64,000 bases of DNA, taken from positions 13,273,770 to 13,337,769 of the forward strand of contig NC_080070.1 of assembly GCF_949987535.1 (NCBI RefSeq). Reading direction: 5' to 3'. Both the position numbers and the translations under genes were made by a program. Below the pieces are notes generated by a model. The model had not been told where the DNA came from. It searched no databases and was given only the letters and a program-made list of their open reading frames with translations. Positions 12,301-24,300 of the stretch are shown in pieces (the first letter of the stretch is position 1; the number at the start of each line of letters is the position of its first letter). Source of the stretch: Balaenoptera acutorostrata. Lineage: Eukaryota > Chordata > Mammalia > Artiodactyla > Balaenopteridae.

Positions 12301-15300
12301 TATTGTTTTCTTTGTCTCTTTCATTTATTTCTGCTCTGATCTTTATGATTTCTTTCCTTCTACTAACTTTGGGTTTTGCTTGTTCTTCTTTCTCTAGTTG
12401 CTTTAGGTGCAAGTTTAGGTTGTTTATTTGAAATTTTTCTTGTTTCCTGAGGTAAGATTGCATTGCTGTAAACTTCCCTCTTAGGACTGCTTTTGCTGCC
12501 TCCCATAGGTTTTCGATCTTTATGCTTTCGTTTTCATTCGTTTCTAGGTATTTTTTAATTTCCTCTTTGATTTCTTCATTGATCCATTGGTTTGTTGTAG
12601 CACATTGTTCAGCCTCCATGTGTTTGTGTTTTTGCAATTTTTTTTGTAGTTGATTTCTAATCTTATAGCATTGTGGTTGGAAAAGATGCTTGGTATGATT
12701 TCAGTTTTCTTTAATTTACTGAGGTTTGCTTTGTGGCCCAGCATCTGATCTGTCCTGGAGAATGTTTCGTGTGCACTTGAGAAGAATGTGTATTCTGCTG
12801 CTTTTGGATGGAATGTCCTATACATATAAATTAAGTCCATCTGGTCTAATGTGTCACTTAAGGCCTGTGTTTCCTTATTGATTTTCTGTCTGGGTGAACT
12901 GTCCATTGATGTAAGTGGAGTGTTAAAGTCCCCCACTATTATTGTTTTACTGTCAGTTTCTCCTTGTATGGCTGTTAGCATTTGCCTTAATTTATAAGGA
13001 GCTCCTATGTTGGGTGCATATATATTTATGATTGTTATATCTTCTTGGATTGATCCCTTGATCATTATGTAGTGTCCTTCTTTGTTTCTTGTAACAGTCT
13101 TTATTTTAAAGTCTACTTTGTCTGATAAAAGTATTGCTACTCCAGCTTTCTTTTGATTTCCATTTGCATGGAATACCTTTTTCCATCCCCTCACTTTCAG
13201 TCTGTATGTGTCCCTAGATCTGAAGTGGGTCTCTTTTAGACAGCATATATACAGGTCTTGTTTTTGTATCCACTCAGCCAATCAGTGTCTTTTGGTTGGA
13301 GCATTTAATCTATTTACATTTAAGATAATTATCAATATGTATGTTCTTATTGCTATTTTGTTAATTGTTTATTTGGCTGTGTTGGGTCTTAGTTGTGGCA
13401 CGTGGGATCTTCTTTGTGGCATGTGGGATCTTCGTTGCAGCACGCGGGCTTCTCTCTAGTTGTGTGTGGGCTCAGTAGTTGCAGCGCGCAGGCTCTCTAG
13501 TTGTGGCATGCAGGGTCCAGAGTGTGCGGGTCAGTAGTTGTGGCGTGTGGGTTCCAGAGTGCATGGGCTCAGTAGTCACAACACATGGGCTCTCTAGTTG
13601 TGGCACACAGGCTCTAGAGCTCATGGGCTTAGTTGCCCTGTGGCATGTGGGATCTTAGTTCCCTGACCAGGGATTGAACCCACATCCCCTGCATTGGAAG
13701 GTGGATTCTTAACCACTGGACCACCAGGGAAGTCCTGCCATTTTGTTAATTGTTTAGGATTTGTTTTTGTAGGTCTTTTTTTTTGCTCTTCCTCTTTTGA
13801 TCTCTTCCCTTGTGATTTGATGACTATCATTAGAGTTGTGTTTGGATTGATTTTTCTTTTTTTTGTGTGTATATATTGTAGATTTTTGGTTTGTGGTTAC
13901 CATGAGGTTTTGATATAGCAGTCTATATATATATATATCTCCAAGATTGTTTTAAGTCTCTGGTCTCTTAATTTCAAATGCATTTCCAATATCCTGCATT
14001 TGTACTCACCTCTTTGCACAATTGCTGGTTTTGATACCATATTTGTGTGTGGATAATTTCTTACCTTTACTGTATGTTTGCCTTTACCCATGAGCTTTCC
14101 CATTTGTAATTTTCTTATTTCTAGTTGTGGCCTTTTCTTTGCTGCCTAGAGAAGTTTGTTGAGCATTTTTTGTAAAGCTGGTTTGGTGGTGCTGAATTCT
14201 CTAAGCTTCTGCTTGTCTGTAAAGTTTTTGATTTCTCTGTCGAATCTGAACAAGAGCCTTGCTGGGTAGAGTATACTTGGTTGTAGGTTTTTCCTTTTCA
14301 CACTTTAAATATATCAGGCCACTCCCTTCCGGCCTGCAGTTTCTGCTGAAAAATCAGCTGATAATCATATGGGGGTTCCCTTTCTCTTTGTCTTTAATTT
14401 TTGTCAATTTGATTAATATGTGTCTTGGCATGTTCCTCCTTGGGCTTATCCTGTATGGGACTCTCTGCACTTCCTGGACTTGAGTGTTTCCTTTCCTATG
14501 TTAGGGAAGTTTTCAGCTATTATCTCTTCAAATATTTTCTCAGACCCTTTCTTTCTCTCTTCTTCTGGGACCCCTATAATGCAAATGTTGGTGTGATGAA
14601 CGTCGTCCTAGAGGTCTCTTAGATTGTCCGCATTTCTTTTCATTCTTTTTTCTTTATTCTGTTCCATGGCAGTGATTTCCACCATTCTTTCTTCCAGCTC
14701 ACTTATTCATTCTTCTGCCTCATTTATTTTGCTATTGATTCTGTCTAGTGTATTTCTCATTTCAGTTATTGTATTGTTCATCTCTGTTTGTTTGTTCTTT
14801 AAATCTTCTAGCTCTTTGTTAAACATTTCTTGTATCTTGTTGGTCTGTGCCTCCATTCTTTTTCCAAGATCTTGGATCATCTTTACTATCATTACTCTGA
14901 ATTCTTTTTCAGGCAGATTGCCTATCTCCACTTCACTTAGTTGTTCTTCTGAGGTTTTATCTTGTTCCTTCATCTGGAATATATTCTTCTGCCATCTCAT
15001 TTTGTCTAACTTTCTGTGTTTCTGGTCTCTGTTTCTCAGGCTGCAGGTTTTGTAGTTCCTGTTGCTTCTGGTGTCTACTCCCATTAGGTGAGGTTGGTTC
15101 AGGGGCTTGTGCAGGCTTCCAGGTGGGAGGCACTGGTGCCTGCCCACTGGTGGATGGAGCTGGGTCTTGTCTCTCTGGTGGGCAGGACCGTGTCAAGGGG
15201 TGTGTTTAGAAGTGGCTGTGCACTCAGGATGACTTCAGGCAACCTGTCTGCTGTTGGGTGGGGACAGGTCTTGGTACCAAAATGGCAACTTCTGGGAGAG

Positions 15301-18300
15301 CTCATGCCAATGAATATTCCCTGGGGCCTCTTCCACCAGTGTCCTTGCTCCCACAGTGAGCCACAGCTGACCCCTGCATCCCCAGGAGATCCTCCACGAC
15401 CCGCAGGTAGGTCTTGCCCAGGCTCCTGTGGAGTCACTGCTTTGCCCTGGGTCCCAGTGCACATGAAACCTTGTGTGCACACTCCAAGAGTGGAGTCTCT
15501 GTTTCCCCTAGTCCTCTGTAGCTCCTGCACTCAAGCCCTGCTGGCCTTCAAAGCCAAATGCTCTGGGAGCTCCTCCTCCCAATGCCAGACCTCCAGGCTG
15601 GGGAGCCTGACATGGGGCTCAGAAGTCTCACTTCTGTGGGAGAACCTCTGCGATACAATTATTTTCCAATTTGTGGGTCACCCACCTGGCGGGTATGGGT
15701 TTTGATTATATCATGAAAACACCCGTCCTACTGTCTCGTTGTGGCTTCTTCTTTGCCTTTGGATGTAGAATACTTTTTTGGTAGTTTCCAGTCTTCTTTA
15801 TTGATGGTTGTTCAGCAGTTAGTTTTGATTTTGGTGTTTTCATGAGAGGAGGTAAGCTCAAGTCCTTTTATTCTGCCATCTTGTCTCCCTCTCATATGTT
15901 GAAATTTTTTAAACCTCAGAAAAGTTGAAAGAATAGTACAGTGAAAATCTATATATCCCTGACTTAGATATATGTGTCACTCCCCATTTGTTGACATTTT
16001 GCCATATTTGCTTTATCTAAAGTCAGTTCCACAGTAATGTGAAATACGCATTCCTAAAAACCACTGTGCTAAGCAAATCATGCAGTAAAAATCACAGGGC
16101 TTATGGGGAAGATGGGGTGAGGGGCACAACACTCAAAAACGTTGTCCGTGACACGTTAAAGAAAGATAGGAACATAATAAAAGTGGTAGGGTGGTTGTAC
16201 ATATGTTAAATAATTAAGAAATACATCAGTACTCAAAATACGGCACTCTACCTTAAAAAAGACCTGCTTTGCATACGAAGGTGGGTGTTGGAAGGGTTGA
16301 GCTTGTGAGTTATAATGAAGCAGAGGAAGAGGGCTTTGTGAAACTGGATGGAAAGTTGTAACACTAGAGGAGATAAGTGTGGCTCAGAACACACATGGTG
16401 AACCAAGGTAGCAGGCAGATGTTTGAGTGTTGTGTGGAGATGCGTTTTGTGTAGTGCTACAGCTGGGTGCAGTTTTCTGTGTTCACATTGTGAACCTTGA
16501 GATCAAAATCACATATCAGCAAACATGAAATTCCCTATGATTGAATTGTTAACATATCGACTGCTTTGGAACAAATATGGCCAGCATTATAGCAGAGCTG
16601 AGGATATATAAATATACTTTTTTTTTCTGAACTATTTGAAAGTAACTTTCAGACATCATGACATTGCATTTCTAAATACTTAAGTTTAAATCTCCTAAGA
16701 ATAAGGCCGTTTTCCTACATAACCACAATATCATTACTACCCCAGGATTATTAACCTAGGTTAATTAGTTTATTACCTTTCTTAATTAATAAATTTTATT
16801 TTATTTTTAACAATTTTAGGTTTACAGGAAAACTGAGCAGAAAGTACAGAGTTTCCATATACCCTCTTCCCCTACCTGCCCGCCCGGCCCCCCTGTTACC
16901 TCTATTATTGACATCTTGCATTAGCGTGGTATATTTATTGTAATTGATGAACCAATATTTATACATTATTGTTATCTGAAGTTCATAGTTTATATAAGGG
17001 TTCACTCTTCCTGTTGTACATTCTCTGGGTTTTGAAAAATGCACAATGTTAGGTATCCACCATAACAGTATCATACAGAATAGTTTTACTGCCCTAAAAA
17101 TCCTCTGTGGTCTGCTTATTCATCTCTGCTTACCCCCTGATCTTTTTTACTATCTATAGTTTTTCCTTTCCAAAATGTCACATAGTTGGGATTTTGCAGA
17201 ATATAGCTTTTTTAGACTGGCTTCTTTCACTTAGCAATATGCATTTAAGTTTCCTCCATGTCTTTTCGTGGCTTGGTGGCTCATTTCTTTTTATTGCTGA
17301 ATAGTATTTTGTTATATGGATATCCCACAGTTTTTTTTTATCCATTCACCTTTTTGAAGGACATCTTGGTTGCTTCCAATTTTTGGCAATTATATTAACA
17401 AAGCTGCTATAAACATTAACGTGCAGGCTTTTGTGTGGACCTAAGTTTTCAACTCATTGGATAAATATACAAAGGAGCATGATTGCTGGATCATGTGGTA
17501 AGAATATGTTTAGTTTTGTGAGCAGCTGCCAAACTGTCTTCCAAAGTGGCTGTACCATTTTGCACTCCCACCAGCAGTGGATGAGCTTTCCTGTTGCTCC
17601 ACATCCTCGTCAGCATTTGGTGTTTTCAGCGTTTTGGATTTTGACCATTCTAATAGGTGTCTAGTAGGATCTCATTGTTTTAATTGGCAGTTCCTTGATG
17701 ATATGTGATATTGAGCATGTTTTCATATGCACGTTTACCATCTGTATGTCTTCTTTGGTGAGATATCTGTTCAGATCTTTTGTCCATTTTTTAAATTGAG
17801 TTGTTTTCTTAATGTTGAGTTTTAAGAGTTCTTATTTTGTATATAAGCCTTTATCGGGTATGTTTTTGCAAATATTTTGCCCCATCATTAGCTTGTCTTT
17901 TTATTCTCTTAATGGTGTCTTTCACAGATCAGTTTTTAATTTTAATGAAGTATAACTTACCAATTTTTTCTTCATGGATGATTCTTTTGGTGGTGTATCT
18001 AAAAACTCATTGCTAAACTCAAAGTCACCAAGATTTTCTCCTATGTTATCTTCTAGAAGTTTTATAATTTTGCATTTTACATTTAGGTATACTATTCATA
18101 TTGAGTTAATTTTTGTGCAAAGTGTAAGGTCTGTGTCTAGATTCATTTTTTTTCCGTATGGATATCCAGTTGTTCTAACACCACTTGTTGAAAGGACTAT
18201 CTTTTTTCCCATTGTATTACCTTAGCTCCTTTGGCAAAGATCAGTTGACTATATTTGCATGGGTCTATTTCTGGGCTCTCTAGTCTGTTCCATTGATCTA

Positions 18301-21300
18301 TTTGTCTAATCTTGTGCCAGTACCATACTGTCTTGATTACTATAGCTTTATAGTGAGTCTTAGAATCAGGCAGTATTAGTTCTTTTCAGTATTGTATTGG
18401 CTAATTTCAGCCTTTTGCCTTTCCATGTAAACTTTAGAATTAACTTGTCAGTATCCATAAATAGCTTATTGGGATTTTCATTGAGATTGCATTAAATCCA
18501 TAGCTTAGCAAATGTGAAATTCCCTCTGTGCACATTGTTCTTAACATATCAATTGTGTTGGTACAAATTCAGCAAGCACTGTACTAGAATTGACTAAATA
18601 CAGATAAAAACTTTTTTCCTTAGCCATTTGAAAGTAAATGCAGGGCTTCCCTGGTGGCGCAGTGGTTAAGGACCCGCCTGCCAATGCAGGGGACACGGGT
18701 TTGAGCACTGGTCCAGGAAGATCCCACATGCCGAGGAGCAACTAAGCCCATGCGCCACAACTACTGAGCCAGCGCTCTAGAGCCCATGTGCCACGACTAC
18801 TGAAGCCTGTGCTCCTAGAGCCCGTGCTCTGCAACAAGAGAAGCCACCACAGTGAGAAGCCCGCGCACCACAACAAAGAGTAGCCCCCGCTCACCGCGAC
18901 TAGAGAAAGCCTGCACACAGCAACAAAGACCCAATGCAACCCAAAATAAAAAATAGTAAATAAAATAAATTAATTTAAAAAAAGAAAGTAAATGCAGACA
19001 TGACTTCACTCCTAAATACTTGAGTATAAACCTCCTAAGAAAAAAGGACATTTTTCTACATAACCACAATGTCATTAATACTAGCTTTTTAAAAACATGC
19101 ATATCCTCTATAAAGCTGGGTTTTTGCCTTGTTTTTGTTTTTAATGTCCATCCTGTCTTGTGCTAAGCACTGTGCTATGTTGGGATGTAAAGATAAACAA
19201 GCAGAGTTCCTGCCTTTAAGAAGTCCAGTCTCCTGGGGAGACAGACATCTAAGACGATGATTGTATTAGGCTGGGATGAGGGCCATAGTAGTTTTATCTA
19301 CTTTCCTTTCATTCAAGGAGTGTGTCAGCAGAAATGTTCTTCCTGTGGGATAAAGAACTGTTCCCAGAGTGGTGTTCTGGAGTCCATGCTCCATTCTGTG
19401 ATTCACCGGCCTGACCCTGATGGACCTTTCTCCCCGACCTAGAGGGGCTTGCATCCATCTAGAAGAGAAGGATGTAACTAACAGGGTGTCATTCACTTTG
19501 TCTGATTCTTTCAGTTCCTATACAGTGAGGATTGGCCAGGCACAGAGGAATAAGAAAGAAGCTTTGAGAACCAGGCTGAGGAATTGGGGGCTTTATTCTT
19601 CAGATCAGCTGTATTAAGTAAGAAGACGTATGTTTGGCTATGAATACCAGAGACCCAAATTAACAGTGACTTAATCAGGATAAGAGTTTAGTTTTCACTT
19701 AACAGTCAGGTGATAGCCGTTCCAGGGCTGGAATGCTGGTTCAGATCCATGGGGTCATCCAAGGACCTAGACTCAAGTTGGCTCTCACTCCATCATCCCC
19801 TCCTTGATATGTGGGCTGATGCCCTCACCTGTATGATTTAAGATGGCTTGTCACCACATCCATATGCCAGGCAGCAGGATGGAAGAAGGGACTACATACT
19901 CCTTCCCTTTAAGGCACGTTTTGGAAAAACACACCTCACTTCTGCCTGTATGCCACTGGCCAGAATTTACTTGTGTAGCCATACCTATTTGCAAGAAGGT
20001 ACAGAGAAACGTAGTCACCATTTGGAAGGCCATATGCCAGGCTAAGAATAGGAGGTCCTATTCCCTATAAGAAAGGAGGAGTGGTATGTACTAAGGGTCA
20101 ACTTGCAGCCCCTAATATAGTGGTATTTCTTTAAAAAAAAAAAAAGCCTTCTATAAAATTTGGCCCTTAAGATGCTCCTTAAAAATAGGTTTATTGGCCA
20201 AATAATTTTGGAAACATTTAGCATGGTATTGATCTCGTAGAGATTCGTAATGTAGAGAAACATTAAAGGCTCTGAGAAGTTCTGCAGTAAAGGAACATGT
20301 CTGTCTTTGTTTAACCTAAACAAAGATTGTTTGGCCAAAATCCTTTTTTACAAATTTTGTTTTTTGCAGAAGCCCTAGTCACCTAAGCTTTGGGAAACAC
20401 TGCTTTGGGAATTATTAAAGTTTCCTTAGTTTGCAGTGATGCAAACATTTTTACAGCTGTTCCATTCCTAGGGACGTAGTCAACAGAAATGTGTGCATAT
20501 TGTGTCAGTCAAAGTCAAGGTTTAATCAAAGAAACAGAACCACTGGGAGATAAATAAAGGGATTTATTGCAGGGATTTGATCTTGTGCAGTTGTTGTGGG
20601 ATCTGGTTAGAAAGCCTGTGTAAAGCTGTTGCCTTGTGTCTGATGGTGGAGCTTGAAGTCTCTTGAGCGGACAGTTAGGAAGAAGAGAGTAAAGTTGAGA
20701 AGAAGGAGAACAAGCTGGAACTCATGAGGGTGGGTGGGAACCCAGGTCAGTGTGTCGCTGCCTCCTGTTCTAATGATGTGGTGCCCTGACCTGATGAAGC
20801 TGGTGCCCTTCATTATGGAACTAAGCACACGCCTGGGGTGGGTGGGAGTCAGAGAAGCTGACAGAGGACCCAGGGAAGGTGGATCCATTGGCAGCAGGCC
20901 TGCCAGCCACCCCCCCCAAGTGCGATGAGCCTGCAAGGTAAGCAGCAACGCCCATGAGTTACCTGATGCCCTCACACTGGCCTTCCAACATAAACACAAT
21001 ATGGCTACTGCTTCACTTCACCTCCCCAGTCTCAAACGGAAATGGGAATGCTGAGAAATGTGAATCAGCCCAGCCGGGTCACACATTACAAAGCTACCGC
21101 ACATGTAGTCACCAGATGACAAGTATGGAATTGTTCACAGTAGTGCTGTTTGTGATAGCTTCAAATAAGAAGTAAGCTAAATGTGCATCAACAGTTAAAT
21201 AGATAAGTAAGCTGTGTTACGTGCATAGGATGGAAATAGTAAATGAAGAAATTATTGCTACATGCATCAACATGGATGAATCTTGCAAAAAAATATTGAG

Positions 21301-24300
21301 CCAAAGAAGACAGACACAAAAGAATACAAACTATGATTGCATTTATATAAATTTCTAAAACAGCAGAGCTAATTTATGGTGTTAGAAGTCAGGATAATAG
21401 TTAGCCTTGAGAGAGGGTTAATGATTCGGACAGGGCAGAAGAGAGGCTTCTGTTTTGCTGCTCATGTCCTGCTTCTTGATCTGGGTTCTGCTCACACAGG
21501 TATGTTCGTGCTGGGAAAACTCATTGTGCTGCATAGCTATGATCTGTGCACTTTTCTAAACTTATCCTTCAGCACAAAGTTTAGGTACATTAAAGTTTTA
21601 ACAAGTCCTTGAGTAGTCATGGACGGGCTGGGTTAAGGAAAGGAACTAAGAGCAAGTTGAACCCTGCGTGGAGTGGCATGGGGGCGGGGAACAAGGCAGC
21701 AGGTACCAGAAGAAGCAGGTAAGTAAGTGAGAGGACAGAGTCTGCCAGAGGGACGTCGCAGGCTGTCCCTCTCCTAGGCTGGCCATCTGTTGCCATCATG
21801 AAGGGTTAGGACCGCGTGCACAGGAGGCTCGTCAACAGAAGCACCCACGTGGCACAGATCATGATCGTGTAGATTTGGGGGGAGGGTCAGCACCTTTGTG
21901 AGCTTCCTGGGTGTCCTGATGCACAACACAGGGTGAAAGCCACTGGACCGAGGAGACCGTAGACGGGGATGCTAGCGGAAAGACAGGAATGTGGGGGAAG
22001 TCGGTGTGTGAAACCTTACCTTTCTCCCCACGTTCGCCCCTCATTCAGCGTGCAGCATGCTTTTTCTTGTCTTTAACCCTGACAGATACAACATTGTTCT
22101 AGCCTTTCTGTTGTGTGAAATCTTAATTCCTTTTTTCATGCTTTCTGTTTTAGCCCACTGATTAGTTGTTTGAGTTTATGAGTCCTCTTTTGAAAATAAA
22201 CTACTTGAAAGTGCCTTAGGCTGCTGAATATAGGATAGGCTGATCCCGTGATGTCCACCCCATTCGGAGACTGGGTTGTGTCCAGGTAGACTTGATATGT
22301 GGTACCTCTGATGCCCCGAACATCTGAAAAGCATTGTTGTCTGGGATTATTAATGGTATTTCTAATGCCTGGGAAATTAGGGTTTGGGGTGTTGATGAGG
22401 AGTTTGTTCTAAAGTGAAATCTTACAAGTATCTTAGTATTTTTATTTGGAAAATTTTTGAATATGCAAGAAAACAGTAGGGCATATTCTGTAGCATTCTC
22501 TCAAGCCTCTAGGAAACACTGCTCTTGTGAAATTCTCTGATTCCCTCAATCTGATGGCTGCTTGTCATTGCTACGTTCTAAAATCCCATGTTATCTTCTG
22601 TCATAGAATTTACCACACAGCACCACCCCCGGCCCCCAGAACTGTAATCACTGGTCTCCTTGTTTATCTCCGTATCTGTCCCTGGAATCTAGTCTGTTTG
22701 AGGTCAGGGACTGTGTCTTATTTGACTTTGGAGCTCCAGCATCTAGCTCAGTAGAAACTCAGTAATTAGGGATAAGTGAATGAGCCCTTAAATTCTGCAG
22801 GCAAAGAACTGGTGTCTGGACCTTGGAGAAGAGCCTCATTTTGAGGAGAGAGGAGAATGAGTTAGGGAAGGAAGCAGAGCTACATTTGATCAGAGAAGAA
22901 GGAAAAGAACCAAAATAGTATTCTGTCACGAGAGTCAAGGGAAAAAGGGGAGACATTTTTGAGGAATTATCAATTGCCACAAAGACATCAATGAAAATGC
23001 GAATTATAAAGAGTTTGGGGGTTTGTCAGAGTCATTAGTGGCCATAAAAAGGCAAGATGGAAGCAGGATCTCAAGGGGTTAAGGAGAGAGTACGAGATGA
23101 GGAAATGGGGGTAGAGGGTCAAAACATGCACTTAGAAGTGAGGCTGCAAAAGGAAGGAGATTTGGAGGTGGCCAAGCAGAATGGGAGAACCAAAGCTGGC
23201 AGCCTCGCTAGGAAGAACTGTGTTCATTTGAAGGCAGAGATCGGAGGTGCCTTCAACGCCCATCTCCTGGCCCTTGGGATGGCTCAGGGACTCTGCTGGC
23301 ATATGTGGGCGATGGAGGGATGAGCCACCTGAACATCCTGGTGGTCAAGTCAGTAGTACATTTACTCCGAAGCCACGTGCACTTAGCCCTGCACTAGGCC
23401 CTTTGAATGATTTTGTCTCTTTTAAACTTGTATCCTCCCTTCCCCCCAGGAAACATGGTGGAATGGTGCTTACCTCAAGATATTGACCTTGAAGGCGTTG
23501 AGTTCAAGTCTATGGCCAGTGGGTCCCATAAAATTCAGTCTGATTTCATGTAAGTACTGCTGATTGCAAGTCTTCTCGGTACCATTTCCTCTGCCTCTGT
23601 GCTTTCCCCCAGAGAATAAGGGCTCTCATTGGGGCATTTTCAGGAAGTGTGTGTAAATGCCCTGAAAATATATACTGGTTTGTGTTTTTATATCAGTTTG
23701 CTAGCAAGAAGTTCCCAAGCTTTCATTAGGTTCTCGATGAGTTTCATGATCCAAAAATGTTAAGAACTCCTGCCATAGAGGTTCTCTCCTTTCCTAAGAC
23801 ATGATTGGGCCTTGCTTGAGGTTTGGCTTTAATAAAGGAATAGAGTTTCGGTTGCATTTGCGTTAACTTAAGACATGTATGTGCTAAAACTTGAAATTCG
23901 AGCTTTAAGTAAGGCCAGTTTGTAGTCCTGTGTAATTAAGATTCTTGAGAGGAGCAAATTGAAAGAATGTAAGGGTGATGGAGTAGCTTTCATCTTCTCA
24001 TTGGGCTGAAACCATGACAGACATAAGTGTGAGAAAGGGGAAGGAAACAAAGTGACAGCTCTGGTCAAATGTTCTATTTAAAATATCAGAGACTCAGGAA
24101 GCGAGGAGAGAATCAACACAGTTTATGCTAATAAAACAGAGGTCCCCCCATCAGGTCAGTTGTTATGCAGGAGGAGAAGGGCTGTACCATGGTCATGGGC
24201 AACTGAGCAGCAGCAGACTTTGCAGAGATCAAGTCCTGGCTCCAGTGGGATGACCCTTGGCGAGTTCCACAATTTCTTTGAGCCTTGGTTGTCCCATCTG

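Larger units (their letters stand above)
9264..15891 (-). mobile_element. Near full-length L1 retrotransposon, antisense (L1-1)
   Basis: A LINE-1 on the minus strand occupies this span. Its 5' end is at 15891 (reads inward as 'agagggagacaagatggcag') and its A-rich 3' end is near 9264. It is bracketed by an 18-bp perfect TSD, tcatatgttgaaattttt, at 9246-9263 and 15892-15909. The order from 15891 leftwards is 5' UTR (about 15000-15890), ORF1 remnant, ORF2 remnant and 3' UTR (about 9264-9578). A CHR-type SINE interrupts it at 13371-13735. Both ORFs carry frameshifts and stops, so the copy is dead. It lies antisense to DENND11 in intron 1. Confidence 0.95.
3311..23449 (+). other. DENND11 intron 1 (20.1 kb)
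   Basis: The donor GTGAGA follows exon 1 and the acceptor is TTCCCCCCAG before 23450. Positions 3560-9245 are largely unique-looking sequence with MIR-type remnants; no gene is seen. Positions 9246-15909 are an antisense L1 with its TSD. Positions 15905-19100 are old L1-type sequence with a CHR SINE inside, and 19130-23449 hold degraded L2, L1M and other repeats. Reading frames longer than 60 codons here trace to retroelements or show no conserved signature. Confidence 0.85.
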
